A stretch of DNA of 50,045 nt from Ignavibacteriales bacterium (GCA_016218025.1 JACRFD010000042.1:1-50045); one strand, 5' to 3'. Positions 24,123 to 33,614 are shown, numbered from the stretch's first letter. Notes: generated from the letters alone by a model not told the origin. Made by a program: numbers and translations.

Positions 24123-27034
24123 AGAACATTGCAATAAAAATCAACCGGAAGCATTTTTTCTTCAATATCATTTTACCTACCCTGCTGACCATTGGGTTAT
24201 TCATACTTCTCATCTTTGTTTTTATAGTTCCATATTTCGAAAAAAATATGCTCGATGGGAAAAAAGAGATGATCCGTCAACTTGTTGTTGCTACAATTAG
24301 CATTGCGACAAAGTATGAACAGGAAGTTGCCGCGGGAAATCTTTCAATCGAAGAAGCGAAAGAAAAATCTCTCGTGCGTATCAATAATATGCGCTATGGT
24401 ATTGATAATAAAGATTATTTTTGGATCACGGATTTACATCCTACTATGATCATGCATCCATACAGGAGCGATCTCAACGGTACTGATCTGTCTGATTTTA
24501 CCGACCCGAATGGGAAAAAATTATTTGTAGAGTTCGTTAACGTAGTGAAACAGAATGGTGAGGGATATGTCGATTACATGTGGCAATGGATGGATGACCC
24601 GACACGTATAGTTCCCAAAATATCGTATGTAAAAGAATTCAAGCCTTGGGGCTGGATCGTTGGAACAGGGATTTACATCGAAGATGTTAAGATAGAAATA
24701 TTAGCAATCGAAAGGCGGTTGGTGGTGGTTTCATTGGGCATCTCCGGACTTATGGCGTTGCTGTTGACATTCATCGTACGCCAGAATCTTCGCGCCGAAA
24801 TTAAACGTACGGAAGCCGAGCGAGAGCTGCACGAATCGCGCGAGAAATATAAAGTGCTGGTTGAAGCGGCAAATGAAGGTACTGGAATGATTATGGAGGG
24901 AAGATGGATTTACTCCAATAAAAAACTTCAGGAGATGATTGATTGTTCCTCAAACAATATGATTAGTGATGATCTAAATGAAATTATCCATACGGACAAA
25001 ACAAGCGATCGGTTGAAGCTTAGAGAATTCCAAAAGGGTGATTCCTCATCTATGCAGATTGAAACTCAAGTGATCACTAAATCTCAAACTTCTGTTACAG
25101 TGCTTCTGTCTATTTCCAAAATTACACTATACGACAAAAAAGGTCTTATCGTTATCGTGAAAGATCTAACAGTCGATAATGAAGATGAGATCAGTATGGC
25201 GGAGCGCGGAAAAGAATTATTGCATCTTTCCGAATTACTCTCCATCGGTTTCATTCGGTTTTTACCGGGGAAAAAGGGGAGTATCCTTGAAGCGAATAAC
25301 GCGGCAGTACAGATGCTGGGTGCTGCTTCAAAAGAAGATGTCATACATCTAGATATTTTCGATTTGATTGAAGATAAGGAAGAGAAAGAAAGATTTTTAA
25401 AAACGCTTGAAGCTCAAGATATTGTGAAGGAATATTCTCTACAGATTCGAACCAATTCAACTGGTCAGCGATTCTTATCGGTTTCTGCAACGGTTGTCAA
25501 AGATGAACTTGGAGTTCCAATATACACTGAAGGAATTATTGAAGACATCACTGAGCATAGAAAACGTGATGAAATCCAAAATGAACTTCTGATAGAAATG
25601 CAGACGGCATCAATGTTTATGAATCAGAAAGTAACGAACGTTTTGAAAAAAGTTGTATCGTGTGAAATGAATCATTCAATTATGGAAGCCGCAGCATTGA
25701 TGACTAGTCATAAGTCAAGTGTTATTCTACTCCGCTCGCTGGAAAATGAATTCATCGGAATTCTAACTGATCATGATATCCGTGAACGTGTAGTTGCAGG
25801 CGGTTTAGATCCAATGCGCCCGGTTTACGAAATTATGAGTTCGCCTATTCATTACATTGATGAAAATGCAACCCTCTCGGATGCTGTAATCAGAATGAAG
25901 AAAGTGGGAGTCAGCCGTTTAGTTGTCAAGAATACCGAAAATCAAATAGCAGGATTTATAAGCAGAAATACAATTGACGACCTTTACCATTCAGATCATG
26001 AGGTATTCGTTAATAGCATCCATAAGGCTGTTACTGTTGATGAACTGAACAACCATTTCCAAAGGATGATGCTTTTGGTTAATGCTATGGTGGAGGGTGG
26101 TGCGCGTACAACAAGTATAACAAAATTAATTACCGCCGTTGCAGAAGCAATTACTGAAAAGCTCGCCGGCATGGTCATCGCTGAATTGGGCAAGCCACCG
26201 GTTCCGTTTGCATTTGTTGCGTTAGGAAGCGAGGGGAGGTCAGAACAAACGCTCTTAACCGATCAGGATAATGCGTTGATTTATAGTGATGACATTGAGA
26301 TTGGCAGTGACATTGTTAAAAATTATTTCCTCAGTTTCGGTGAAAGGATGAACACACTTCTTGACAAAGTAGGATACTCGTTTTGCAAGGGGGATGTTAT
26401 GGCACAAAATCCGAGATGGAACCAATCGCTTTCTACCTGGAAAAAATACTTTACTGAATGGATAGTAACTCCCGAGCCACAAAACCTGCTCGACCTGAGC
26501 ATCTTCTTCGATATACGTTGCGTATATGGCGACAAGAGTCTTGTTGATGAACTGATTCATCACATCAATCAAGTTCTGTCTCAACATCCTTCATTCTTCG
26601 GTTCGTTGGCGCATGTCTGCATGAATTATAAAATACCATTAGGAATATTTGGGAAAATACACACGGAATCATCGGAAGATCATGGAAAGAATGTGAATGT
26701 TAAAAACCCTGCGAGGGTGATTGTGAATCTTGTCAGACTTTATACTATGCATCGGCAAATCGTTGAAACCAATACAATTCGTAGGTTAGATTATTTGTAT
26801 GAAAAAAATGTTCTAAGCGGTTCAATTTATCGCGACTTAAAATATGCTTTTGATTTTCTTATGATGATTCAGTTCAGAAGTCAGGCACATGCGTCAAATG
26901 CCGGCAAAAAAATGGATCACAATGTCGATCTCTCAAATATGACTAGCATCGAAGTAAAGACATTAAAATCTATTTTTTCACAGATCGCAGTTTTCCAGTC
27001 AAAACTCAAACATGATTTTGGAATTAATGAGTAA
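24119..27034 (+). CDS. Membrane sensor: Cache, two PAS, CBS pair, DUF294 nucleotidyltransferase
   Basis: 971 residues in one chain. Membrane helix 1 is at residues ~15-40. A periplasmic sCache_2-type domain spans ~45-190 (GIDNKDYFWITDLHPTMIMH, then YVKEFKPWGWIVGTGIYI), and membrane helix 2 is at ~198-218. PAS domains lie at ~240-345 and ~365-480. A CBS pair is at ~510-635 (FIGILTDHDIRERVVAGG and SRLVVKNTENQIAGFISR). The nucleotidyltransferase domain DUF294 starts near 690 (FAFVALGSEGRSEQTLLTDQ, then DNALIY), with the DUF294_C helical domain to the end. The GS...DxD-type motif is GlnD-like. CBS-DUF294 proteins often lie near ActP-type symporters; here the module is joined to extracellular and PAS sensing. 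It likely reports an external carboxylate to control uptake. Confidence 0.9.
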   Translation: MKNIAIKINRKHFFFNIILPTLLTIGLFILLIFVFIVPYFEKNMLDGKKEMIRQLVVATISIATKYEQEVAAGNLSIEEAKEKSLVRINNMRYGIDNKDYFWITDLHPTMIMHPYRSDLNGTDLSDFTDPNGKKLFVEFVNVVKQNGEGYVDYMWQWMDDPTRIVPKISYVKEFKPWGWIVGTGIYIEDVKIEILAIERRLVVVSLGISGLMALLLTFIVRQNLRAEIKRTEAERELHESREKYKVLVEAANEGTGMIMEGRWIYSNKKLQEMIDCSSNNMISDDLNEIIHTDKTSDRLKLREFQKGDSSSMQIETQVITKSQTSVTVLLSISKITLYDKKGLIVIVKDLTVDNEDEISMAERGKELLHLSELLSIGFIRFLPGKKGSILEANNAAVQMLGAASKEDVIHLDIFDLIEDKEEKERFLKTLEAQDIVKEYSLQIRTNSTGQRFLSVSATVVKDELGVPIYTEGIIEDITEHRKRDEIQNELLIEMQTASMFMNQKVTNVLKKVVSCEMNHSIMEAAALMTSHKSSVILLRSLENEFIGILTDHDIRERVVAGGLDPMRPVYEIMSSPIHYIDENATLSDAVIRMKKVGVSRLVVKNTENQIAGFISRNTIDDLYHSDHEVFVNSIHKAVTVDELNNHFQRMMLLVNAMVEGGARTTSITKLITAVAEAITEKLAGMVIAELGKPPVPFAFVALGSEGRSEQTLLTDQDNALIYSDDIEIGSDIVKNYFLSFGERMNTLLDKVGYSFCKGDVMAQNPRWNQSLSTWKKYFTEWIVTPEPQNLLDLSIFFDIRCVYGDKSLVDELIHHINQVLSQHPSFFGSLAHVCMNYKIPLGIFGKIHTESSEDHGKNVNVKNPARVIVNLVRLYTMHRQIVETNTIRRLDYLYEKNVLSGSIYRDLKYAFDFLMMIQFRSQAHASNAGKKMDHNVDLSNMTSIEVKTLKSIFSQIAVFQSKLKHDFGINE

Positions 27035-27402
27035 TGTTAATCTTCATAGCAACTCTATTTCAGATTGATAAATTAGAATATTTCATCTGTCGAAAACTTG
27101 ATTATATCATCTGTTTCTCGTATATTTAATTAAGTTTAACACCATCTGCGGACTCCCCCTAGTGCTGCCGGCCCTCCCACGGCATCACACCGTCTGCAGG
27201 TGGTTTTTTTATTCATTTCACTCATAGCAAATAGCGATTCCTGTTTAAAAATCGCAACAATAAATAGGAGACACAATCAGCAGCATCATACAAAAGAAAA
27301 TTCGAATATATATTATTTATATCTGAGAGATTTTCATTATTTCATTTTTAAAATATCTCAAGAGTAAAGCGATATATTTTGAAAAAAATATTCGGGTAAG
27401 TA
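27035..27402. other. 368 bp convergent intergenic region
   Basis: It separates the sensor gene (+) from uppP (-). It holds the GC-rich folded element at 27139-27210; the rest is AT-rich with no supported ORF. Confidence 0.6.
27139..27210 (+). terminator. Structured terminator or small RNA 3' end
   Basis: CACCATCTGCGGAC (27140-27153) can pair imperfectly with GTCTGCAGGTGG (27192-27203). Inside, GTGCTGCCG (27162-27170) pairs with CGGCATCAC (27179-27187). A run of seven T follows at 27204-27210. It is GC-rich in an AT-rich context and more elaborate than the other terminators in the window. Confidence 0.6.
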
Positions 27403-28242
27403 TCAGCGATAAAGTATATAAATCCAGATAGCAATTCCAAGTAGGATTCTATATGAAATGAAAATATATGTAGTATGCTTCTGAAGATATTTGAGGAGAA
27501 ACGATATTGACCAGTATCCCACGATACCAGCAACAATCGATGAAACTAATAATGTATCAATGCCTATGTCACCGATGTGATGGCGCGCTTCGTAGAACTG
27601 GTAAAAGCCGCTTGCAAGAACAGCAGGGATGCTTAAGTGGAACGAAAATCTTGCCGCCGTTTCTCTGTCTAAACCAAGAAATAAACCGGCTGTGATTGTT
27701 GTACCGGAGCGTGAAGACCCTGGTATTAATGCAAGTGCCTGTGCGAATCCAACTATTAGAGCATCCCACCAAGTTGTGTGTTGTTCATCTCTGTTATGTT
27801 TCCCGATCTTCTCTGCCCAAAAAAGAAGTAGAGCAAGTGCAATTAAACTTGTTGCAATCGTGCTTAGTTCCTTCGTGAAAGCTCCCTCAATAAAATCTTT
27901 AAACAATAATCCAATAATCACAACCGGAACTGTTCCAATAACAACGAGCGAAGCTAATCGTGTCTCAGTACTCCATTGGCTATAATTTTTCAATTTGCCG
28001 GTATGATAATCATTTAAAAAATGTTTTCCCATCGATAGATAATCTTCGAAGAAATGAAGGATAACAGCGGCAACTGTGCCAAGTTGCATAATTGCCATGA
28101 AGGCAGTCCAATCTTCCGGATCTGTTGTTCGTACGATTCCCATTATTTTGCCGGCAAGTGTGAGATGTGCAGTGCTGCTGATAGGCAGAAATTCAGTTAT
28201 GCCCTGGATAATTCCTAAAATAATCGCTTCGAAAATATTCAT
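27403..28242 (-). CDS. uppP: Undecaprenyl-diphosphate phosphatase
   Basis: 279 residues, starting at ATG 28242 (MNIFEAIILGIIQG). A TTG five codons earlier abuts the upstream stop and is less likely, whereas GGAG lies about 11 bases before this ATG. BacA/UppP integral-membrane fold with about eight helices. The two signature motifs are present: EFLPISSTAHL (BacA1, glutamate-rich) and PGSSRSGTTITAG (BacA2). The enzyme recycles undecaprenyl pyrophosphate to the monophosphate carrier for peptidoglycan and surface polysaccharide synthesis, and confers bacitracin tolerance. It is the last gene of a minus-strand run behind a DAACS symporter (15 bp gap). The link to that transporter is probably only positional. 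Confidence 0.94.
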   Translation of the reverse strand: MNIFEAIILGIIQGITEFLPISSTAHLTLAGKIMGIVRTTDPEDWTAFMAIMQLGTVAAVILHFFEDYLSMGKHFLNDYHTGKLKNYSQWSTETRLASLVVIGTVPVVIIGLLFKDFIEGAFTKELSTIATSLIALALLLFWAEKIGKHNRDEQHTTWWDALIVGFAQALALIPGSSRSGTTITAGLFLGLDRETAARFSFHLSIPAVLASGFYQFYEARHHIGDIGIDTLLVSSIVAGIVGYWSISFLLKYLQKHTTYIFISYRILLGIAIWIYILYR

Positions 28243-28257
28243 TCTCTGCAACTCCAA

Positions 28258-29472
28258 TCAAACTGTTTGGGTCGGTTGGAATTCACCTTCCCACCGAGCG
28301 ATAACGACGCTTGCAAGACAATTTCCAACAACATTAACTGCAGTTCTTCCCATATCCATAATTTCATCTATTCCTAAAATAACGGCAACTCCTTCCAACG
28401 GTAATCCAAATGAACTCAGTGTACCTGCAAGAATAACGAGCGATGCACGAGGCACACCGGCAACACCTTTGCTCGTCAGCATCAATGTAAGCATCATAAG
28501 AATTTGTTGGCTAATTGTTAGTTCAACGCCTGCGGCTTGCGCAACGAAGATTGCAGCGAGCGAAAGATAAAGAGTTGAACCGTCTAAATTGAAACTATAA
28601 CCTGTTGGAATAACGAACGAAACAATCCTGCGAGGTACGCCGAATGATTCCATCACTTCCATAGCTTTCGGCAATGCCGCCTCGGAGCTTGTTGTAGAAA
28701 AAGCAATTATTGCCGGTTCTTTGACTGCTCTAAAAAATTTTATAATTGGGATTTTTGCAAGTATTGCCACACCACCAAGGACAAAAACAATAAATACTAT
28801 GAGTGCACCGTACATTGTCAGGATGAGCAAACCTAAGTTCATCATAACACCAATGCCTTTGTGTCCGACAGTTACAGCAATAGCAGCCCCGACTCCTATC
28901 GGAGCGTAGCGCATCACTATGCCTGTGAATTTAAACATTGTTTCGGCAAGCGAATCGCAAAACGATAAAATAGTTGTCCTTTTTTCCAGTGGCACTAATG
29001 CAAGTGCGAAACTGAATATTATAGCGAAGACCACGATTTGTAATACTTCACCTTCAGCAGCTGCCTGAAAAAAGCTTTGAGGTACGATATGAGTTATGAC
29101 TTCAGTGATTGACTGTTTTTTTGCAACAATGTCTGCTGCTTGTGGGTCCATATGAAGTTGAACGCCAACGCCCGGTTGAGTAAGATTTACAGCAACTAAT
29201 CCGATTACTAAAGCTAAAGTTGTAACGATCTCGAAATAGATTATCGATTTCAATCCCATTCGTCCAACCTGCTTAAGATTGCCATGTCCGGCAATTCCAA
29301 CAACGAGCGTTGCAAAGATAAGAGGCGCGATTATTGACTTAATCAATCTGAGGAATATGATACTAAGAGGGCGGAGCTGGGTGCCGACATCGGGGAATAT
29401 CCACCCAATGCATAAACCAATTCCCATCCCTATAAAAATCCATTGAGTGAGAGTTGGTTTAAATAATTTCAT
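28258..29472 (-). CDS. Dicarboxylate/glutamate:cation symporter (DAACS family)
   Basis: 404 residues with the GltPh/DctA fold. Diagnostic segments are the serine-rich hairpin FSTTSSEAALPKAME (HP1), the transport helix PTGYSFNLDGSTLYLS (TM7) and LTSKGVAGVPRASLVIL (HP2), which coordinate substrate and sodium or protons. Eight membrane helices are visible. It imports acidic amino acids (glutamate/aspartate) or C4-dicarboxylates; the sequence alone does not decide. It sits 21 bp downstream of an APC permease and just upstream of uppP, in a minus-strand run of transporters. The start MKLFKPTLTQWIFIGMGIG is typical of the family. Confidence 0.93.
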   Translation of the reverse strand: MKLFKPTLTQWIFIGMGIGLCIGWIFPDVGTQLRPLSIIFLRLIKSIIAPLIFATLVVGIAGHGNLKQVGRMGLKSIIYFEIVTTLALVIGLVAVNLTQPGVGVQLHMDPQAADIVAKKQSITEVITHIVPQSFFQAAAEGEVLQIVVFAIIFSFALALVPLEKRTTILSFCDSLAETMFKFTGIVMRYAPIGVGAAIAVTVGHKGIGVMMNLGLLILTMYGALIVFIVFVLGGVAILAKIPIIKFFRAVKEPAIIAFSTTSSEAALPKAMEVMESFGVPRRIVSFVIPTGYSFNLDGSTLYLSLAAIFVAQAAGVELTISQQILMMLTLMLTSKGVAGVPRASLVILAGTLSSFGLPLEGVAVILGIDEIMDMGRTAVNVVGNCLASVVIARWEGEFQPTQTV

Positions 29473-29493
29473 TTTCTTTATTTTATAAGTTAA

Positions 29494-30954
29494 TTAAATA
29501 TTCGATTTGGCTGAAAATCTTCTCCAAAGAAAATAGACAGGAAGACCGGACAGCACTATCAAGAAACCGTACCAAGTATATGATTTATAGATTAAGAGGT
29601 CAACAGCGATGGCGGTTGCAGTGATAACATATACTGCGGGAAGTATAGGATAACCGAATGCCTTATATGGACGCTCTGCATTCGGACGTTTTTTCCGCAA
29701 TATGAAAATTCCGATAATTGTCAGGATATAAAATATTATCACTGCGAACATTACATAGTCTAATAGTTCGCCATAAGTTCCCGATAGACAAAGTATGCTC
29801 GCCCAAATTCCTTGAACCGCAAGCGCTATTCCGGGGACTGAATTTTTATTCAGTGTTCCGATTTTGGTGAAGAAGAGTTTATCTTTCGCCATGGCGTAAT
29901 AAACCCGCGCTCCAGCCAATATCAATCCATTGTTGCACCCAAAAGTTGATATCATAATAAATATTGCCATTACTATTGCGGCAGTATCACCGAAGATTGT
30001 GGTAGCAGCAGCGATGCCGACACGATCACTGGTTGCGAACTGTATGCCGCGGTCTATTGCAGAAGAGCCATCTGGTGTTCCGTTCAAAGGCAAAACGAGG
30101 ATATATGAAAAGTTTGCGGCAATATAAAGCAACGTTACAACACTTGTCCCAAGAAGGAGACTTAGAGGTATATTCCTTTTTGGATTTATTACCTCTCCTG
30201 CGGTAAAGGTGATATTATTCCATGCATCGCTTGAAAACAAAGAACCAACCATTGCTGCGCCGATAGCGGAAAATATTGCAATGCCCGATAACGATTCGAA
30301 AGAAACAATTTTGCCATCGGCTATATGCGTCCAGTTAGCATTCCAGAAATTTGAAAAGTTAGCTGAAATGGCACTTGAGTTTTGTCCGATGAATATCCCG
30401 AGCAATATCAGACCGAATAATGCGATTGCTTTTGTAAATGTAAAAATATTTTGGACATATTTTCCTTCCTTTAATCCCCCAATATTGACGAGTGTTAAAA
30501 CCATTATACTCGCGATAGCCAAAATTTGTGCGGCTGTAATCTTTAATCCGAATAAGTAGAAAAGAATATGTGATTCACTAAACCAAGGAATTAAAACGCC
30601 CGTGAATTTTGCAAATGCAACACCAACCGCGGCAATGGTACCGGTTTGTATAACTGCAAACAAAGTCCAGCCGTATAAAAATCCAATAAGCGGATTGTAT
30701 GCCTCTCGCAGATAGACATATTGTCCGCCGGCATGAGGCATCATACCGGCAAGTTCGCCATAGCTCAGTGCGGCAATAATGGTGATGACTCCGGTTATCA
30801 ACCAAACAAGCAGGAGGTAACCGGGTGATCCAACAGTGCGTGCGATGTCTGCGCTCACGATAAAAATGCCTGAGCCGATCATCGATCCTATTACAATCAT
30901 TGTCGAATCAAATAATCCGAGTTCGCGCTTAAATTGTGTTTGTTCTTCCATCAA
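29494..30954 (-). CDS. APC-superfamily amino-acid permease (LAT-like)
   Basis: 486 residues with 12 membrane segments. The first helix holds MIVIGSMIGSGIFIVSADIA with the APC GSGIF motif. ALSYGELAGMMPHAGGQYVY and the following YNPLIGFLYGW resemble the L-type (LAT) bacterial branch. NPKRNIPLSLLLG and LILAGARVYYAMAKD are the conserved cytoplasmic loops. It is an inner-membrane amino-acid transporter or exchanger of unknown substrate. It follows another permease by only 6 bp, so the two are co-transcribed; they belong to different APC branches and are not a recent duplication. Confidence 0.91.
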   Translation of the reverse strand: MMEEQTQFKRELGLFDSTMIVIGSMIGSGIFIVSADIARTVGSPGYLLLVWLITGVITIIAALSYGELAGMMPHAGGQYVYLREAYNPLIGFLYGWTLFAVIQTGTIAAVGVAFAKFTGVLIPWFSESHILFYLFGLKITAAQILAIASIMVLTLVNIGGLKEGKYVQNIFTFTKAIALFGLILLGIFIGQNSSAISANFSNFWNANWTHIADGKIVSFESLSGIAIFSAIGAAMVGSLFSSDAWNNITFTAGEVINPKRNIPLSLLLGTSVVTLLYIAANFSYILVLPLNGTPDGSSAIDRGIQFATSDRVGIAAATTIFGDTAAIVMAIFIMISTFGCNNGLILAGARVYYAMAKDKLFFTKIGTLNKNSVPGIALAVQGIWASILCLSGTYGELLDYVMFAVIIFYILTIIGIFILRKKRPNAERPYKAFGYPILPAVYVITATAIAVDLLIYKSYTWYGFLIVLSGLPVYFLWRRFSAKSNI

Positions 30955-30960
30955 ATGATC

Positions 30961-32508
30961 TTACGCTTTTTCTTTTGAAAGAAGTTTTGCTAACACACTA
31001 TGGTTTTTACCATACATGAAATAGATTAACATTCCAATTGCAAGCCATCCGACAAGTCGTGCCCAATTTTGCCATTCTAATGTCAGCATCATGCCGAGAT
31101 TAAAAATAACTCCCAATGGCGCTACAAGCCAAATCGCCGGTGTTTTAAAAGGACGATGTCTTGTTGGTTCTTTTTTCCTCATTACCCAGACGGCGATGCA
31201 AACCATAACGAATGCGAGCAACGTTCCTATGTTCACCATCTTTGATATTGAATCGATTGGAGTGAATGCAGATACAAGTGATACAATAAAACCGATAAGA
31301 ATATTCGCTTTGTATGGAGTTCTGTGTATTGGGTGAAGTTCGCCAAATGTTTTCTTCGGAAGCAATCCGTCTTTCGATATCGCAAAGAAGACACGCGATT
31401 GACCTAGCAGCATAACAATGAGTACAGATGTGAGCCCGGCTATTGCTGCTATTGAAATAATAAAAACCGCGTAACTCAAACCCTGAGAACCGAATGCGGC
31501 TGCAATGGGTGCTGTAATATCGATATCTTTATAATTCACCATTCCAGTCAGGACTAATGCGACAAGAATATATAGGATGGTACAAACTATAAGTGAAGTG
31601 ATGATACCAAATGGTACATCTTTCTGAGGGTTCTTAGCTTCACCGGCATGTGTAGATACAGTATCGAATCCGATGTAGGCAAAGAAGATGTATGCGGCTC
31701 CGGCTACAATCCCCAACAATCCATATGCGTGATGAGATCCGCCAAGCGCATCAATGTAAAATCCTCTTTCAGGAATGAATGGTTTCCAATTAGCGGTGTT
31801 AATATATTGCGCTCCTAAAATGATAATGAACAACACTACAACTACCTTAATTGCCACCATAATATTATTTGTACCCGATGCTTGCTTAATTCCGCGCACA
31901 AGTATAGCGGTAATGAACCAGATGATAATCAGCGCAGGAAGATTAACGGCAATGTCCACACCCATAATATTCGGGAAGCCTAAATCGGAATACCTCGTCG
32001 CAAGATTAGCTAATGTACCTTTGTGGGTCGCATCAGCAATCATTTCTTTTGCTGTAAACACGTCATTCATCAACCAGATTGGAAATTTGATATCAAACAA
32101 ATGCAAGAACTTAGCTAAATAACCCGACCAACCGACCGCAACGGCAGAGGCACCCATTCCATATTCAAGAATCAAATCCCACCCGATTATCCATGCAAAA
32201 AATTCTCCCATCGTTGCATAAGAGTACGCATAAGCAGATCCTTCAACCGGTAGGAACGATGCAAATTCGGCATAACACAATGCTGCGAAAGTACAACCGA
32301 TTCCTGCTACAACAAAAGAAAGAGCAAGTGCGGGTCCTGCATACTCTTTAGCTCCTACGCCGGTCATTACAAAAATTCCGGCTCCGATAATCGCACCTAC
32401 GCCAAGAGATGTTAAACCCCATTTCCCTAAAACTCGCTTGAGTTTACTTTCTTTCATCTCTGTTTCAAAATGTTCTACCGGCTTGCGCTGCCACAGTTGA
32501 TTACCCAT
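30961..32508 (-). CDS. APC-superfamily amino-acid permease (cationic amino-acid transporter type)
   Basis: 515 residues, about 12-13 membrane segments. KRVLGKWGLTSLGVGAIIGA and GAGIFVMTG, LCYAEFASFLPVEGSAYAYS and GFDTVSTHAGEAKNPQKDVP mark the CAT/YfnA branch. It is the same branch as the permease at 15620-17146, with which it shares many motifs (KRVLG, IIGWDLI.EY, FFA.SKDGLLP type). A residue block at ~150-180 (MNDVFTAKEMIADATHKG) is an extra extracytoplasmic loop, in the position of the extra loop in the other copy. It is first gene of the minus-strand transporter run, divergent from the hydrolase. Substrate unknown. Confidence 0.91.
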   Translation of the reverse strand: MGNQLWQRKPVEHFETEMKESKLKRVLGKWGLTSLGVGAIIGAGIFVMTGVGAKEYAGPALALSFVVAGIGCTFAALCYAEFASFLPVEGSAYAYSYATMGEFFAWIIGWDLILEYGMGASAVAVGWSGYLAKFLHLFDIKFPIWLMNDVFTAKEMIADATHKGTLANLATRYSDLGFPNIMGVDIAVNLPALIIIWFITAILVRGIKQASGTNNIMVAIKVVVVLFIIILGAQYINTANWKPFIPERGFYIDALGGSHHAYGLLGIVAGAAYIFFAYIGFDTVSTHAGEAKNPQKDVPFGIITSLIVCTILYILVALVLTGMVNYKDIDITAPIAAAFGSQGLSYAVFIISIAAIAGLTSVLIVMLLGQSRVFFAISKDGLLPKKTFGELHPIHRTPYKANILIGFIVSLVSAFTPIDSISKMVNIGTLLAFVMVCIAVWVMRKKEPTRHRPFKTPAIWLVAPLGVIFNLGMMLTLEWQNWARLVGWLAIGMLIYFMYGKNHSVLAKLLSKEKA

Positions 32509-32714
32509 GCAAAGGTTCTCCTTTTTAATTGGATCTAAAAATGAATTAGTTTCGAGAGACTTCTGAAAAATTCTTGAATAAAAAAAACTTGCTCACCATG
32601 ACTGTTATTCTATTTTTCAGATGTTTCTTCTAATAAAAAACTGATTGTTGAAAATAAGAAAAAATAACGAGAAGCTCAATAATAATGTTAATATTTTTTG
32701 AAAATAATCATTTC

Positions 32715-32743
32715 TTGACTGGAGACAAATGATTTCGTATTTT
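32715..32743 (+). promoter_or_regulatory. Sigma-70-like promoter placed for a leaderless mRNA
   Basis: TTGACT (32715-32720), 17-base spacer, TATTTT (32738-32743). Expected transcription start is around 32750, at the ATG of the hydrolase (32751). There is no Shine-Dalgarno in the intervening TATTCAAA. Confidence 0.55.
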
Positions 32744-32750
32744 ATTCAAA

Positions 32751-33611
32751 ATGAATGATCATCTTATCCGCTGCGAACATTTCGATCTCTATAATCTGAG
32801 CGGAAACCGCATTCATGGAGATATTCGGTATAAACCGACGCTGAATGAAAAACCGGTTATTGTTATCTGCCACAGTTTCATGGCATTTAAGGATTGGGGA
32901 TTTTTCCCGTTCATAGCGGAGAGATTCGCCGAATGTGGTTATGTATCGATAATATTTAATTTCTCCGGCAACGGTGTTAAAGGAGATGATGATCGAATCA
33001 CCGACTTCAAAAGTTTTGAGAAAAATACTTTTTTACTTGAAGTGAATGATCTTAAAACTGTGATCGATTCAATATGGAATGGTGAGATTGGCGCAGGTGT
33101 AATCGATAGATCAAACATTATACTTCTCGGGCATTCAAGAGGTGGCGGTGTTGCGATAATTGAAGCATCGAATGATGAACGGGTGAAAGCGCTAATAAGT
33201 TGGTCGACTATCGGGACATTTTTTAGATGGACTGAACATCAGAAGAAAGTTTGGCGGGCAAACGGATTTTTGCCTCTCGCCAAAGATACAGCAGCAAGTC
33301 CACTGCGGCTTGGAACCAATTTGTTGTATGAAATTGAAAACGAGAAAGAAAAATTAGATTTATTAAGCACGGCTGCAAGAATTAAAATACCATGGTTATT
33401 GATTCATGGTAAAACCGATAAAACCGTGCCGGCAAGTGAAGCAGAAATGTTATTCGATGCAGCGGTAAACACCAAAACTGAATTATTCTTGCTCGATCAT
33501 GTTGGGCATCTTTACAACGCAGCAACAATAGAAGAAGATAATTACAAAACAATAGAAATGGTATTTCAGAAAACAAAAGATTGGCTACAAAAAAATAAAA
33601 TGAAAGGATAG
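32751..33611 (+). CDS. Alpha/beta hydrolase
   Basis: 286 residues. The alpha/beta hydrolase fold shows the nucleophile serine in LLGHSRGGGVA, the acid aspartate in LLIHGKTDKTVP and the histidine in LDHVGHLYN. The early strand VIVICHSFMAFKDWGFFP forms the oxyanion region. This combination resembles dienelactone-hydrolase/peptidase-like cytosolic esterases; the substrate is unknown. No signal peptide. bioY begins 3 bp after the stop, so the two share a transcript, which could mean a thioester or ester role near biotin synthesis (as BioH does), but the protein is not obviously BioH. The promoter spacing suggests leaderless translation. Confidence 0.9.
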   Translation: MNDHLIRCEHFDLYNLSGNRIHGDIRYKPTLNEKPVIVICHSFMAFKDWGFFPFIAERFAECGYVSIIFNFSGNGVKGDDDRITDFKSFEKNTFLLEVNDLKTVIDSIWNGEIGAGVIDRSNIILLGHSRGGGVAIIEASNDERVKALISWSTIGTFFRWTEHQKKVWRANGFLPLAKDTAASPLRLGTNLLYEIENEKEKLDLLSTAARIKIPWLLIHGKTDKTVPASEAEMLFDAAVNTKTELFLLDHVGHLYNAATIEEDNYKTIEMVFQKTKDWLQKNKMKG

Positions 33612-33614
33612 TAG

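Noticed and set aside
28243..28257. TTG start of uppP at 28257
   Set aside because: It directly abuts the upstream stop with no room for its own signal; ATG 28242 has GGAG upstream and gives the family N-terminus.
27629..28570. Long + strand ORFs opposite uppP and the DAACS symporter
   Set aside because: They are in the antisense frame of well-supported genes and read as low-complexity Pro/Ser/Ala/Ile.
15620..32508. The two CAT-type permeases as a recent tandem duplication or transposon pair
   Set aside because: They are 14 kb apart, in opposite orientation, clearly diverged, and have no shared flanking repeats.
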